DNA of 64,000 nucleotides from Actinomycetospora endophytica (GCF_021026375.1 NZ_JAJNDB010000008.1:1-64000), one strand, 5' to 3'; counted from the stretch's first letter, positions 8,795-16,077 are shown. Notes: a model not told the origin generated them from the letters alone. Numbers and translations are program-made.

Positions 8795-8881
8795 TCACAG
8801 GATCGGGCCGTCCCGGATGTGGGTGGCGCGGGATTCAGCGGCCAGATACGGGACGGGCAGATTCACGATCCCGGAGGTCAT
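8795..8881 (-). CDS. 28-aa ORF directly behind a fluoride riboswitch
   Basis: The ATG at 8881 sits about 7 bases after GGGGAG, which is the ribosome site that the riboswitch at 8913-8969 can sequester. The peptide starts MTSGIVNLPVPYLAAESRAT and ends THIRDGPIL. Composition and codon use look like a real protein, yet it ends after 28 codons. It could be a small regulated peptide or the 5' stump of a deleted gene. The transporter gene at 7844-8554 lies 240 bases further on. Confidence 0.45.
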   Translation of the reverse strand: MTSGIVNLPVPYLAAESRATHIRDGPIL

Positions 8882-8912
8882 AGGCCTCACGCTCCCCAGT
8901 CGTCAACACCAC

Positions 8913-8969
8913 GACTAGGGACCGTCAGCAGACAGAGTCTGCGGTTAGAGAGGTGAGCCCCATCACCTT
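8913..8969 (-). promoter_or_regulatory. Fluoride riboswitch (crcB motif), copy 2
   Basis: The minus strand reads GGTGATGGGGCTCACC, then TAACCGC, a small P3 hairpin (AGACTCTGTCT) and GCTGACGGTCCCTAGTC. TCCCTAGTC can form nine pairs (one wobble) with GACTGGGGA at the downstream ribosome site. It directly precedes the 28-codon ORF and may also affect the transporter at 7844-8554. Confidence 0.9.
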
Positions 8970-9131
8970 TATCCTGTGGAATGTACTCCTCGTCAACGAG
9001 TTGTCAGTACTCCATTCGGGGCAACGTAGGGGGAACCAGGTCGGCGGGTGGGGCAGCGATGGCCCGGCGCGGGAGATCGCAGCGCGAGGGTGGGGGCCGC
9101 GAGCAACTGCGCCGGGGTTAGCTTGTCGCTG

Positions 9132-9212
9132 ACGGCGGTGGGACTCGCCGAGAACCGCAGCACGGTCGCCGGCCACGGCAGGCGGCGGCCGTACGGCCAA
9201 TGGTCCCTGGTG
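9132..9212 (+). promoter_or_regulatory. Fluoride riboswitch, variant with extended P3 (copy 3)
   Basis: GGCGGTGGGACTCGCC followed by GAACCGC has the aptamer's P1/loop and AACCGC. The 3' part is GGCCAATGGTCCCTGG instead of GCTGATGG. Between them lies a longer GC-rich insert, so P3 is extended. GGTCCCTGGTGCG is complementary, with one bulge and G-U pairs, to CGCGCTAGGAGACC at the fluC ribosome site 50 bases downstream. That complementarity supports a working switch for the fluoride channel operon. Confidence 0.75.
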
Positions 9213-9272
9213 CGACCCGAGGGCCGGTCCCGGCGGGACCGGCGACGACGCTGCGCGCTAGGAGACCGCCTC

Positions 9273-9869
9273 ATGAGCGATGACCACCCACCCGCCGGTC
9301 GGTCCCGTGCCGAGGACCCACCCGACCCCCCGCCGGCGGTCGAGACCACCGCGGAGCAGACCGCGGCGGTGGGCGCCGCGCACCCTGATGGCCGCGCGGA
9401 GCAGCCCGAGATCGCCGAGGACGTCATCGCCGGCCGCGAGCCCGGGGCCGACATTCTGCGCGGGCAGGGCGCCATCGTGGCCGCGGTCGCGCTCGGCGGG
9501 GTGATCGGCTCGTTGGCGCGCTGGGCGGTCGGGGTCGCGTGGCCGACCGCGCACGGCGCGTTCCCAAGCGCCACCCTGACGATCAACATCGTCGGCTGCC
9601 TGCTGATGGGTGTCCTGGTCGTGCACGTCGCTGAGGCCCGCACCGCGCACCCGATCGTGCGGCCGTTGCTCGGGGTCGGAGTGCTGGGCGGATTCACCAC
9701 CTTCTCGACGTTCTCGGTCGACACCGAGCAGCTGCTCAGCGGCGGTCACCTCGGCACCGCGCTGGGCTACCTCCTCGCGACCACCGCAGGGTCGGTCGGC
9801 GCCGCCGCACTCGGTCTCGCGCTGGCCCGCCGCACCAGCCGCCGCGTACCCCGCCGGAGCGCACCATGA
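9273..9869 (+). CDS. crcB: Fluoride channel FluC/CrcB, subunit 1
   Basis: The 198-residue protein has an unusual ~65-residue acidic N-terminal tail before the four-helix Fluc domain. Family motifs are visible: GGVIGSLARW (GGxxGAxxRY in helix 1), ATLTINIVGCLLMG (helix 2, the conserved Asn) and LGGFTTFSTFS (helix 3 break, with the two Phe that line the pore). Fluc channels are dimers in the cell membrane that let fluoride leave the cytoplasm. The ATG at 9273 follows AGGAG. It overlaps the next fluC by four bases, as in heterodimeric pairs of Gram-positive bacteria. Confidence 0.95.
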   Translation: MSDDHPPAGRSRAEDPPDPPPAVETTAEQTAAVGAAHPDGRAEQPEIAEDVIAGREPGADILRGQGAIVAAVALGGVIGSLARWAVGVAWPTAHGAFPSATLTINIVGCLLMGVLVVHVAEARTAHPIVRPLLGVGVLGGFTTFSTFSVDTEQLLSGGHLGTALGYLLATTAGSVGAAALGLALARRTSRRVPRRSAP

Positions 9870-10246
9870 GCCTGGTCGCCGCCCTGTGGGTCTCGCTCGG
9901 CGCGCTGTTCGGTGTTCCGGCCCGCTACCTGGCCGATCGGGCGCTGCAGACGACCCACAGCACCTCGTTCCCGTGGGGGACCTTCGCGGTCAACCTGTTC
10001 GCCGCGCTGGTCCTCGGGATCGTGCTGGGTGGGCACGCCCCCTCGCCGGTCGTCGCCGCGCTGGGCACCGGGTTCTGCGGCGGGCTCTCGACCTGGTCCA
10101 CCCTGGCCTACGAGACCGTCCGGCTCGCCGAAGCCGACGAGTCCTCACACGCGATGCTCAACGTGGTCGCCTCGGCGTTCGCCGGTATCGGCGCCGCCTC
10201 GATCGGGCTGGTCATCGGCGCCGCCCTGTGGTCCTCGGTGTTGTGA
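9866..10246 (+). CDS. crcB: Fluoride channel FluC/CrcB, subunit 2
   Basis: The 126-residue four-helix protein starts at ATGA, coupled to subunit 1. Motifs are LGALFGVPARYLAD, FPWGTFAVNLFAALVLG and CGGLSTWSTLA. In the last one both pore phenylalanines of GGxTTFSTF are replaced, by Trp and Leu. The partner has both phenylalanines, so the two probably complement each other in a heterodimer with division of labour. A stop at 10246 is followed after 84 bases by the next riboswitch. Confidence 0.93.
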   Translation: MSLVAALWVSLGALFGVPARYLADRALQTTHSTSFPWGTFAVNLFAALVLGIVLGGHAPSPVVAALGTGFCGGLSTWSTLAYETVRLAEADESSHAMLNVVASAFAGIGAASIGLVIGAALWSSVL

Positions 10247-10330
10247 GTCCACCTCTGTCGGCCCGGGTCGCATCGCGGTCACTCGTTCAGAGGATGGCCG
10301 GCCGCGCGCTGATGGTGTTCGCTACGCCGC

Positions 10331-10383
10331 TAGGCGATGGGGCTCGCCTTTGACCGCAGAGTTCTCTGCTGACAGTCCCTGCA
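10331..10383 (+). promoter_or_regulatory. Fluoride riboswitch (crcB motif), copy 4
   Basis: The sequence is GGCGATGGGGCTCGCC, then TGACCGC, a P3 of CAGAGTTCTCTG and GCTGACAGTCCCTGCA. CCCTGCA is complementary to TGCAGGAGG, the ribosome site at about 10398-10406. It controls the ORF from GTG 10411 and the coupled gene at 10704. Confidence 0.9.
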
Positions 10384-10410
10384 TCGGTCTTCGACTGTGC
10401 AGGAGGCGTC

Positions 10411-10707
10411 GTGCGGACCCTGTCTTCCCCCGTCAGTAGCTGTGGGGCAGCCCCGCGGACCGGTACCGGTCGCGATCACGGCGTCGTCGATTCCGCCGGA
10501 CGTGACGACGGCCGGACGTCGGGGGCTCGCGTCGGCGCGCCGGTCGAGGACCCGGCTGGGCCGTCGGCGGCACTCGCGGATCGGGGCCTCGGCGGCCGGG
10601 CGGATCGGCACGGTCTGCGCGCGCCCCCGCCACGTCGTGTCAGGTCGCAGAGCCACGGGATCCGGCTCGGGTGTCGGGCGGTGCGCTGCCGGGGACCGCG
10701 ACGATGA
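10411..10707 (+). CDS. Doubtful 98-aa ORF between riboswitch and coupled gene
   Basis: A GTG follows the riboswitch-controlled AGGAGG by four bases. The frame stays open until a TGA that overlaps the ATG of the next gene (ATGA). Position and coupling favour translation. The product is Arg/Gly-rich with no recognisable domain (for example RSQSHGIRLGCRAVRCRGPR). It may be a long leader that couples the downstream gene to the riboswitch, as the 35-codon leader at 14659 seems to do. Confidence 0.35.
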   Translation: MRTLSSPVSSCGAAPRTGTGRDHGVVDSAGRDDGRTSGARVGAPVEDPAGPSAALADRGLGGRADRHGLRAPPPRRVRSQSHGIRLGCRAVRCRGPRR

Positions 10708-10973
10708 CCCACCGCGACAAACCGCTCGCCGACAGCGCCCAAGCGCAGTGGCTGATGCTGGCCGAGCTGGACGCCAACGACGGATTCCCGCTCTCCACCG
10801 ACCAGCTCGCGGACCGGCTGTGGGAGCGGTTCGGGATCGAACCGCGGGTCGCCGCCGACGCGCTCTGGCATTTGTCGATCCAGGGGGTCATCGGGCTGGC
10901 GCGCTGGCCCGGGCCTCGGCCGCGTCATTCCCGGCCGCACTGGGTCATCGTTCCGTCGGCCTGGGCCGAATAG
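10704..10973 (+). CDS. Small winged-helix-like protein
   Basis: The 89-residue protein has a helix-turn-helix-like pattern: QWLMLAELDANDGFPLSTDQ, LADRLWERFGIEP, VAADALWHLSIQGVIGLARW, with a basic end. The order helix / 'LST-x-x-LADRL' / recognition helix / wing suggests a DNA-binding or adaptor role, but no family name is certain. It is coupled by ATGA to the preceding ORF and so falls under the riboswitch at 10331-10383. Confidence 0.6.
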   Translation: MTHRDKPLADSAQAQWLMLAELDANDGFPLSTDQLADRLWERFGIEPRVAADALWHLSIQGVIGLARWPGPRPRHSRPHWVIVPSAWAE

Positions 10974-11064
10974 CCCCGCGCGGCCGGTTTGACGATCCGG
11001 CCGTCGACGCTGGTCCCACGGCCGGGCGCCGAACACGTTCCGCGAGATTCATGGAAACGCCTTG

Positions 11065-12003
11065 GTGAGATGTAGGGATCGTGACCTGTTGACCAGCCAG
11101 AGCCGAGATACCCCGGGGCGCGGCAGCGCGGGCGGAAGCGCGCAGCGCAACAGCTGCACATCCCCGGGGCGGGCCGGGACTGGATCGTTGCTGGTGCCGT
11201 GCGCAGGCGACGACGCCAGCGGCGACGCGTTGGCGTTGGCCGATGAGCTTTCGCGGTGGTGGCGCTGCGGCATCGACGTGATCGGGCTGCACGCCCCGGC
11301 CCGGGCAGGAGGCGCCGCGGTGGCGGCGGACCGCGAACTGCGCGCCGCGCAAGCGGCCCGCGCCGCGGCCGCCCGGTTCGGGCCGGCCGAAGCGCGGGTG
11401 GTGCGCTCATTCGAGTACGCCGCCCCCTCGATCGGCGCTGCGCTGGGCGAGCTGGCGCGATACGCGCCTCGCGCCGTGGTGGTCGAGACAGCACCGTCCC
11501 GGTGGGGTCGGGGCCGCGCGCTTGCTCGGGCGGTGCGGGGACTCACGACCGCGGTCGCCCTCGCGGCGCCAGGGCGGGCCTCGGGGAGCCCGGTCACCCG
11601 GCTGGTGATCGACGCGAGCCCGCTGCCGGACGACCCGGCGCCCGAGCCGGTGCTGCCCGACGGTGGGCTGTGCTCCCCGGGGGTTCACGGGCCGCCCGGG
11701 GTGGTGCTGCTCGGGCGCGGCGCGCGCGGGGCCGGCCGCACCGCGGAGCACCTGCACAAGGTGCGGCCCGGGGTCAGCGAAGTCCTCGCCGTGGACCTCG
11801 CCGATCTCGATCTCGGCCCCGACGACCTCGTGGTACGCCGGGGCCAGCCCTTCGGAGCCCACGGCGGGCTGCAGCTGACCCGGGCCGACCGGCGCATCGT
11901 GTCTCGAGCCGGTAGCTCGTTGCTGCTGACCCGACCGGTGGCCCTGGTCGAGCGGATCCGGCAGCTCAACACACCGGGTCGCTCCGCCCGGAGTACCCGC
12001 TGA
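11065..12003 (+). CDS. Divergent universal-stress-like protein
   Basis: About 310 residues. After a Ser/Arg-rich lead the chain runs GSLLVPCAGDDASGDALALA, a helix AAVAADRELRAAQAARAAAA, and IGAALGELARYAPRAVVVE. This resembles a UspA-type alpha/beta fold without a clear G-2x-G-9x-G nucleotide loop. The second half has a similar alpha/beta rhythm (VVLLGRGARGAGRTAEHL, DLVVRRGQPFGAHGG). The start is uncertain (TTG 11062, GTG 11065 or later). No aptamer directly precedes it. It ends 50 bases before the gpmA riboswitch. Confidence 0.5.
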   Translation: MRCRDRDLLTSQSRDTPGRGSAGGSAQRNSCTSPGRAGTGSLLVPCAGDDASGDALALADELSRWWRCGIDVIGLHAPARAGGAAVAADRELRAAQAARAAAARFGPAEARVVRSFEYAAPSIGAALGELARYAPRAVVVETAPSRWGRGRALARAVRGLTTAVALAAPGRASGSPVTRLVIDASPLPDDPAPEPVLPDGGLCSPGVHGPPGVVLLGRGARGAGRTAEHLHKVRPGVSEVLAVDLADLDLGPDDLVVRRGQPFGAHGGLQLTRADRRIVSRAGSSLLLTRPVALVERIRQLNTPGRSARSTR

Positions 12004-12052
12004 GCGCGTTCGGCGGCGAGGGGAAACCCGCGCACCGCGATACCATTCACAA

Positions 12053-12106
12053 CTGGCGATGGGACTCGCCAACAACCGCGGCCACCAGGCCGCTGATGGT
12101 CCCTGG
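12053..12106 (+). promoter_or_regulatory. Fluoride riboswitch (crcB motif), copy 5
   Basis: The aptamer is TGGCGATGGGACTCGCCA, ACAACCGC, a P3 of GGCC..GGCC and GCTGATGGTCCCTGG. GGTCCCTGG can pair with CCAGGAGACC, the ribosome site just before the ATG at 12139. It controls the phosphoglycerate mutase-enolase operon. Confidence 0.93.
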
Positions 12107-12138
12107 ATGCACCGACACCACGCACCCAGGAGACCTCC

Positions 12139-13002
12139 ATGGACACATCCCGCGAACCACCCCGACCCAGAAACCGGCCACTGCGCTCGGTCACCGGCGA
12201 CGGGGACAGTTCCCCCGCCGCAGTCCGTCGTGAGAGAGGGGAACGGTCCGACCTGCACGGGGCGGCGCTGGTTCTGCTGCGCCATGGAGAGAGCAAGAGC
12301 CACGCCGCGGGCATCCTCGCCGGCATGGGCGACCCGGAGCTGACGCACGCGGGCCGCGACGCCGCCCGCCGGGCCGGGGCCATGCTGCGGCGGGCGAATC
12401 TGCGCCCCGACCAGATCTGGGCGTCCACCCTGACCCGGGCCCGCGACACCGCCGCCCTGGCCGCCATCGCCGGAGACTTCGCCGACTGCCCGGCCACGGT
12501 GGATCACCGGCTCGACGAGCGCCACTACGGGGATTACACCGGCCGCCGCAAGGCCGAGCTCGTCGACGAGCTGGGCTACGAGCAGTATCTGCGGCTGCGC
12601 CGCGACGTCGACCTCCGACCGCCCCCGATGACCGCCGCCCAGCGGCAGCGACACCGCACCTTCCCCGCCGCACCGGAATACCTCGCCGGGGCGGAGTCGC
12701 TGGCCGACGTCACCCTGCGCGCCGCGGCATTCCACCGCGAACGAATCCTGCCGGCCCTGGCACTGAGCAGCCGCACCGTGCTGGTCGTCGCGCACGGCGA
12801 CTCGCTGCGCGCGCTGTGCGCGGTGCTCGACGACCTCAGCAGCGCCGAGCTGCGGGAGCTGACGATCCCCGCCGCCACACCGCTGGTCTACCGCTTCGAC
12901 TGGCTGCTGCGCACCGAGACCCGCGGCGGGCGATACCTCTCAACCCTCGGCAGCGGAGAACCACTTGCACCGATCCCCGGCCAGCACGGAGAACCGCGAT
13001 GA
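12139..13002 (+). CDS. gpmA: 2,3-bisphosphoglycerate-dependent phosphoglycerate mutase
   Basis: The enzyme interconverts 3- and 2-phosphoglycerate in glycolysis. A ~35-residue hydrophilic lead precedes the histidine phosphatase core. LLRHGESKSHAAGILAGMGD carries the phospho-accepting His. Then come STLTRARDTA, DERHYGDYTG (GpmA-type ERHYG) and LVVAHGDSLRAL with the second His. The ATG at 12139 follows AGGAG. Its stop overlaps the enolase start (ATGA), giving two consecutive glycolytic steps in one riboswitch-controlled operon. The canonical HGESxWN is altered to HGESKSH, so it is a divergent paralogue. Confidence 0.9.
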   Translation: MDTSREPPRPRNRPLRSVTGDGDSSPAAVRRERGERSDLHGAALVLLRHGESKSHAAGILAGMGDPELTHAGRDAARRAGAMLRRANLRPDQIWASTLTRARDTAALAAIAGDFADCPATVDHRLDERHYGDYTGRRKAELVDELGYEQYLRLRRDVDLRPPPMTAAQRQRHRTFPAAPEYLAGAESLADVTLRAAAFHRERILPALALSSRTVLVVAHGDSLRALCAVLDDLSSAELRELTIPAATPLVYRFDWLLRTETRGGRYLSTLGSGEPLAPIPGQHGEPR

Positions 13003-14330
13003 CCCACGACACCCCGAGCACCACCAGCGACACCACAGGCCAGCGACCCTGCGAGATCGCCGACGTGCGCGGCCGCCCGATCCTGGACTCCCGTGGCTAC
13101 CCCACCATCGAGGTCGACCTGATCCTGGCCGACGGGACCATCGCCCGCGCCAGCGCCCCGGCCGGAGCGTCGACCGGCGCACACGAAGCGGTCGAGCTGC
13201 GCGACGAGGGCGCCGCGTTCGAGGGCCGCGGGGTCACCCACGCGCTGCGGATCCTCCACACCGAAATCCGTCCCCTGCTGCGCATGCGGGCCTGGAACGA
13301 CCTCGACGAGGTCGATCACGCGCTGGCGGCCCTCGACGCCACCCCCCACTTCGCCCGGCTCGGCGCCAACACCGCGGTCGCGACCTCGATCGCGGCCTGC
13401 CGCGCCCTCGCTCACACCCAGCAGGTTCCGTTGCACCGCTGGCTCGCCCAGCTGCTCGATACCGCCCCGGCCTTGCCCGTGCCGCACTTCAACATCATCA
13501 ACGGTGGCGCGCACGGCCGCGGCGAACTGGACTTCCAGGAGTTCATGATCGCCCCGGTGGCCGCCGCGGATCTCGAGGACGCGATCCGCATCGGCGCCGA
13601 GGTCTACCACACCCTCGGCCGCCAGCTCCGGCGGCGCCACGGCACCACCGGGCTCGGCGACGAGGGTGGGTTCGCGCCCCCCATCACAGACCCCGAGGTC
13701 GTCCTGGACCACCTCGTCGACGCCATCGCCGCCGCGGGCTACGGCTTCGGCTCGGACGGGGTCAGCATCGCCATCGACGCCGCCGCGAACCATTTCCATC
13801 ACGGCGACGGGAAGTACACCGTCAATGGCACGGATTACGACCGTGACAGCCTGTCGCAGTACTACCAGTCGCTGATCGACGAATATCCCATCCATCTGAT
13901 CGAGGACCCGTTCGCCGAGGACGACGACCTCGGATGGAAACGATTCCACGCCCGGGCCGGGCACCGGATTCAAATCGTGGGCGATGACCTCTACGTCACC
14001 GACGTCGACCGCATCCGCTACGGCGCCGACCACGGCTACAGCAACGCCGTACTGATCAAACCCAACCAGGTCGGCACCGTGACCGGCACCCTGAATGCGC
14101 TGCGTCTCGCGCGTGCCAGGTCGATGACCGCGATGGTGTCGCATCGCTCCGGGGAAACGCTGGATACCTTCGTGGCCGACCTCGCCGTGGGCGCGGGCAG
14201 CGGCCAGCTCAAGGCCGGAGCCCCGGCCCGGGGGGAACGCATCGCCAAGTACAACCACCTGCTCTACCTCGCCGAGACCGACCCCTCGCTGCCCTACGGC
14301 CCGGCACACAGCACCGCGCAGGCCGGATGA
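12999..14330 (+). CDS. eno: Enolase, riboswitch-controlled paralogue
   Basis: Enolase converts 2-phosphoglycerate to phosphoenolpyruvate and is the classic fluoride-inhibited glycolytic enzyme. The 443-residue protein keeps QEFMIAP, GDEGGFAPP, the metal ligands in SIAIDAAANHF, LIEDPFAEDD and IVGDDLYVT, the catalytic Lys of LIKPNQVG and VSHRSGET. Departures from the family norm are DSRGYPT (usually RGNPT), PAGAST (usually PSGAST) in the mobile loop, AANHF for AASEF, and LKAGAPARGER for IKTGAPCRSER. These changes near the fluoride/phosphate/Mg site may lower fluoride sensitivity (inference). A housekeeping copy presumably exists elsewhere. Confidence 0.93.
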   Translation: MTHDTPSTTSDTTGQRPCEIADVRGRPILDSRGYPTIEVDLILADGTIARASAPAGASTGAHEAVELRDEGAAFEGRGVTHALRILHTEIRPLLRMRAWNDLDEVDHALAALDATPHFARLGANTAVATSIAACRALAHTQQVPLHRWLAQLLDTAPALPVPHFNIINGGAHGRGELDFQEFMIAPVAAADLEDAIRIGAEVYHTLGRQLRRRHGTTGLGDEGGFAPPITDPEVVLDHLVDAIAAAGYGFGSDGVSIAIDAAANHFHHGDGKYTVNGTDYDRDSLSQYYQSLIDEYPIHLIEDPFAEDDDLGWKRFHARAGHRIQIVGDDLYVTDVDRIRYGADHGYSNAVLIKPNQVGTVTGTLNALRLARARSMTAMVSHRSGETLDTFVADLAVGAGSGQLKAGAPARGERIAKYNHLLYLAETDPSLPYGPAHSTAQAG

Positions 14331-14497
14331 ACCCCCCGGCTGCGGCCACGGCCGAGGCCCTTCCGGTCCCGCCCGTGGCCGGGTCGGCGGGGCCCGCCGC
14401 GCCCGCACCGCCCGTTCCCGCACCCGCCATAGGTGCCGTCGCCCGCGGTCGACGACCCCAGCGCACCACCCGATCGACGACCCCGCCGTCCGGGCGC

Positions 14498-14549
14498 CCG
14501 GCAACCCCCCGTGACCGGCACGAGCCACCCGTTCGGGGGGTTGTCGGGC
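14498..14549 (+). terminator. Hairpin terminator after the gpmA-eno operon
   Basis: CCGGCAACCCCCCG and CGGGGGGTTGTCGG form a ~13-bp GC-rich stem around a ~23-base loop, about 170 bases past the enolase stop and 30 bases before the next riboswitch. No U-tract follows, as is common in actinobacteria. Confidence 0.55.
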
Positions 14550-14577
14550 CCGACGTGAGGTCTACCTTGATGGCCCA

Positions 14578-14632
14578 CAGGCGATGGGGCTCGCCTTCAA
14601 CCGCAGGTCTCCCTGCTGACGGTCCCTGCTCG
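14578..14632 (+). promoter_or_regulatory. Fluoride riboswitch (crcB motif), copy 6
   Basis: CAGGCGATGGGGCTCGCCTT, CAACCGC, P3 (AGGTCTCCCT) and GCTGACGGTCCCTGC. GGTCCCTGC, and also GGTCTCCCTGC in P3, are complementary to GCAGGAGACC before the ATG at 14659. It controls the leader, the DUF3040 gene and probably the transporter at 15170. Confidence 0.92.
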
Positions 14633-14658
14633 GTATCCACCACCGCGCAGGAGACCCC

Positions 14659-14766
14659 ATGCCATCAACCACACCCGCTTTCCCCGCGAGGAGCACGGTC
14701 AGCGGCCCGCGTCGGTCCGCCGCCGACCGCACCGCGCACTCAGCAGGGCCGCGGTCATGGCACTGA
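14659..14766 (+). CDS. 35-aa leader ORF overlapping the DUF3040 gene
   Basis: The ATG lies directly behind the riboswitch-controlled GGAG. The peptide starts MPSTTPAFPARSTVSGPRRS and ends at a TGA inside the first codons of 14757-15083, a 10-base overlap. The next gene lacks its own obvious ribosome site, so translation of this leader probably carries ribosomes into it. The peptide itself has no recognisable features. Confidence 0.45.
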   Translation: MPSTTPAFPARSTVSGPRRSAADRTAHSAGPRSWH

Positions 14767-15083
14767 CCCCCACCGAGCACCGCACCCTCACCGAGCTCGC
14801 GGAGCATCTCAGCGCCTCCGATCCGCGGCTCTCGGGCCGGTTATCGCAGCCGATGCAGGCCCCGCAGTCAGCAGCGCGCGAGCTGGCCGTGATCACCGTG
14901 CTGCTGGCCTGGATGGCGGCCGGGCTGGTGCCGATTGCCCTCGGCGTGGCCTGGATGCAGCCACCACTGCTGCTCGTCGGGGTCATCACCGGCTTCGTCG
15001 CCGCCCCAGCCGGCATGTGGGCCACCCTGCGCTGGGTTCGGCGCCACCACTTCGTGGCCTTCCGCGACGGGACCCCGCAGTGA
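14757..15083 (+). CDS. DUF3040-type small membrane protein
   Basis: The 108-residue protein begins ALTPTEHRTLTELAEHLSAS followed by DPRLSGRL. This is the characteristic DUF3040 start (a short helix ending in a DP-x-hydrophobic turn). Two hydrophobic helices follow (VITVLLAWMAAGLVPIALGV and LLLVGVITGFVAAPAGMWA), then a basic tail. The family is common in actinobacteria and has no assigned role. Here it sits in a fluoride riboswitch operon together with a transporter. A sister protein at 18663-19091 is under its own fluoride riboswitch. Confidence 0.8.
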   Translation: MALTPTEHRTLTELAEHLSASDPRLSGRLSQPMQAPQSAARELAVITVLLAWMAAGLVPIALGVAWMQPPLLLVGVITGFVAAPAGMWATLRWVRRHHFVAFRDGTPQ

Positions 15084-15169
15084 TCACCCCGGAGACCGGC
15101 ACCGCCGCCGCCCCGCTGGAACAACCCCTGCTACCCGTGCCTGCCCACCCCATCGAAGGAGATCCAGAT

Positions 15170-15823
15170 ATGGCCACCGCCGAGAGCACCGACGCCCGCG
15201 CGAGTCCGGATCTGGAACCGGCCTCGCGACGCCGCGGTTCCGAGCCGGCCGACCCGGGCGGGCGGTCGGCGGACCCCGGCGCCTGGGCGGTCACCGCGTT
15301 CGCGACCACCTCCTTCATGCTCGGGATGTACAACACCGGCCTGATCGACAAGGCCGGCGCGGCGATCGTGATCCCCGTCGCGTTCTTCTTCGGCGGCCTG
15401 ATCCAGATCATCGTGGCCATCCTGGAGATCCAGCGGGGGAACCTGTTCGGGGCCGCGGTGTTCGGCACGTACGGGCCGTTCTGGGTGATCTTCGCGGCCA
15501 TCCAGACGCTGTTCGCCTCCACCGTCCCCGCGGCCACGCTGTCCTCCGGGCTGTGCCTGTTCCTGGCCATGTTCGCGGTGATCACCGCGTATCTGTTCGT
15601 GGCCTCACTGCGCACCGACGCGGTACTGGCGGTGATCCTCGCGCTGATCTTCATCGGGCTGGTGCTGCTGGCGATCGGGGAGGGCACCGGCTCCGGCGCC
15701 GCAACCCTCGCGGGAGGCTGGGTGACCCTCGCGTTCGCTGTCCTGGCCTGGTACCACGCCGCCAGCGATATCGTCGCCGGCACCTTCGGGCGCCGGCTGC
15801 TGCCGGTGGGGCCGCTGACCTGA
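15170..15823 (+). CDS. Acetate uptake transporter family (GPR1/FUN34/YaaH)
   Basis: 217 residues with a ~40-residue hydrophilic start, then six membrane helices. DPGAWAVTAFATTSFMLGMY corresponds to the family's N-terminal motif, and FGTYGPFWVIFAAI to its FxxYGxFW motif. Known members move acetate or succinate across the cytoplasmic membrane. The ATG at 15170 has an AAGGAG ribosome site, and the gene is 86 bases behind the DUF3040 gene on the same strand. Its link with fluoride is unexplained. It may carry fluoroacetate, handle acid overflow when enolase is blocked, or pass small anions (all inference). Confidence 0.85.
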   Translation: MATAESTDARASPDLEPASRRRGSEPADPGGRSADPGAWAVTAFATTSFMLGMYNTGLIDKAGAAIVIPVAFFFGGLIQIIVAILEIQRGNLFGAAVFGTYGPFWVIFAAIQTLFASTVPAATLSSGLCLFLAMFAVITAYLFVASLRTDAVLAVILALIFIGLVLLAIGEGTGSGAATLAGGWVTLAFAVLAWYHAASDIVAGTFGRRLLPVGPLT

Positions 15824-15960
15824 AGAACCCTTTCCGCCACCACGGCGACCCGACCGGGTCGCCGCCGATCGTGGCTGTGACGCTCAGGCCCCTTTGATGA
15901 GAGTGGCTCGGTTCCCTCCACGTCAGGGTGGCCAGCCCCTGAACGTCACGGTCACCACGG

Positions 15961-16010
15961 GCTCCCGGTGCCCGGCGCGGTCATGATGCCGCCGCGCCGG
16001 CACCGGGAGT
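15961..16010 (+). terminator. Large GC-rich hairpin upstream of ppa
   Basis: CTCCCGGTGCCCGGCGCGG and CCGCGCCGGCACCGGGAG are complementary except for one bulged base, with a ~12-base loop. It lies 138 bases after the transporter stop and 68 bases before the ppa start. It may terminate the transporter transcript or structure the ppa leader. The rest of the 15824-16077 gap shows no aptamer. Confidence 0.6.
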
Positions 16011-16077
16011 TCCTACCCCGGCCCCACCCCCGTTCCAGCCGGGAACCGGCTCAACGACCAGAAAGGCGAGTGCTCCG

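Noticed and set aside
7833-8798. Long arginine-rich frame overlapping the transporter at 7844-8554
   Set aside because: It is an out-of-frame shadow on the same strand as the real gene and has no protein-like features.
11030-11090. Possible fluoride aptamer before the universal-stress-like gene at 11065
   Set aside because: GGTGAGATG occurs but there is no matching P1 arm, no AACNGC and no GCTGAYGG strand.
12888-14528. 546-codon frame antisense to enolase
   Set aside because: High-GC antisense shadow: Gly/Val/Asp-rich with no motifs, and the enolase on the plus strand is unmistakable.
15824-16077. Fluoride riboswitch directly before ppa
   Set aside because: The gap holds a large GC hairpin but none of the conserved aptamer segments. 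Fluoride control of ppa could only be by read-through.
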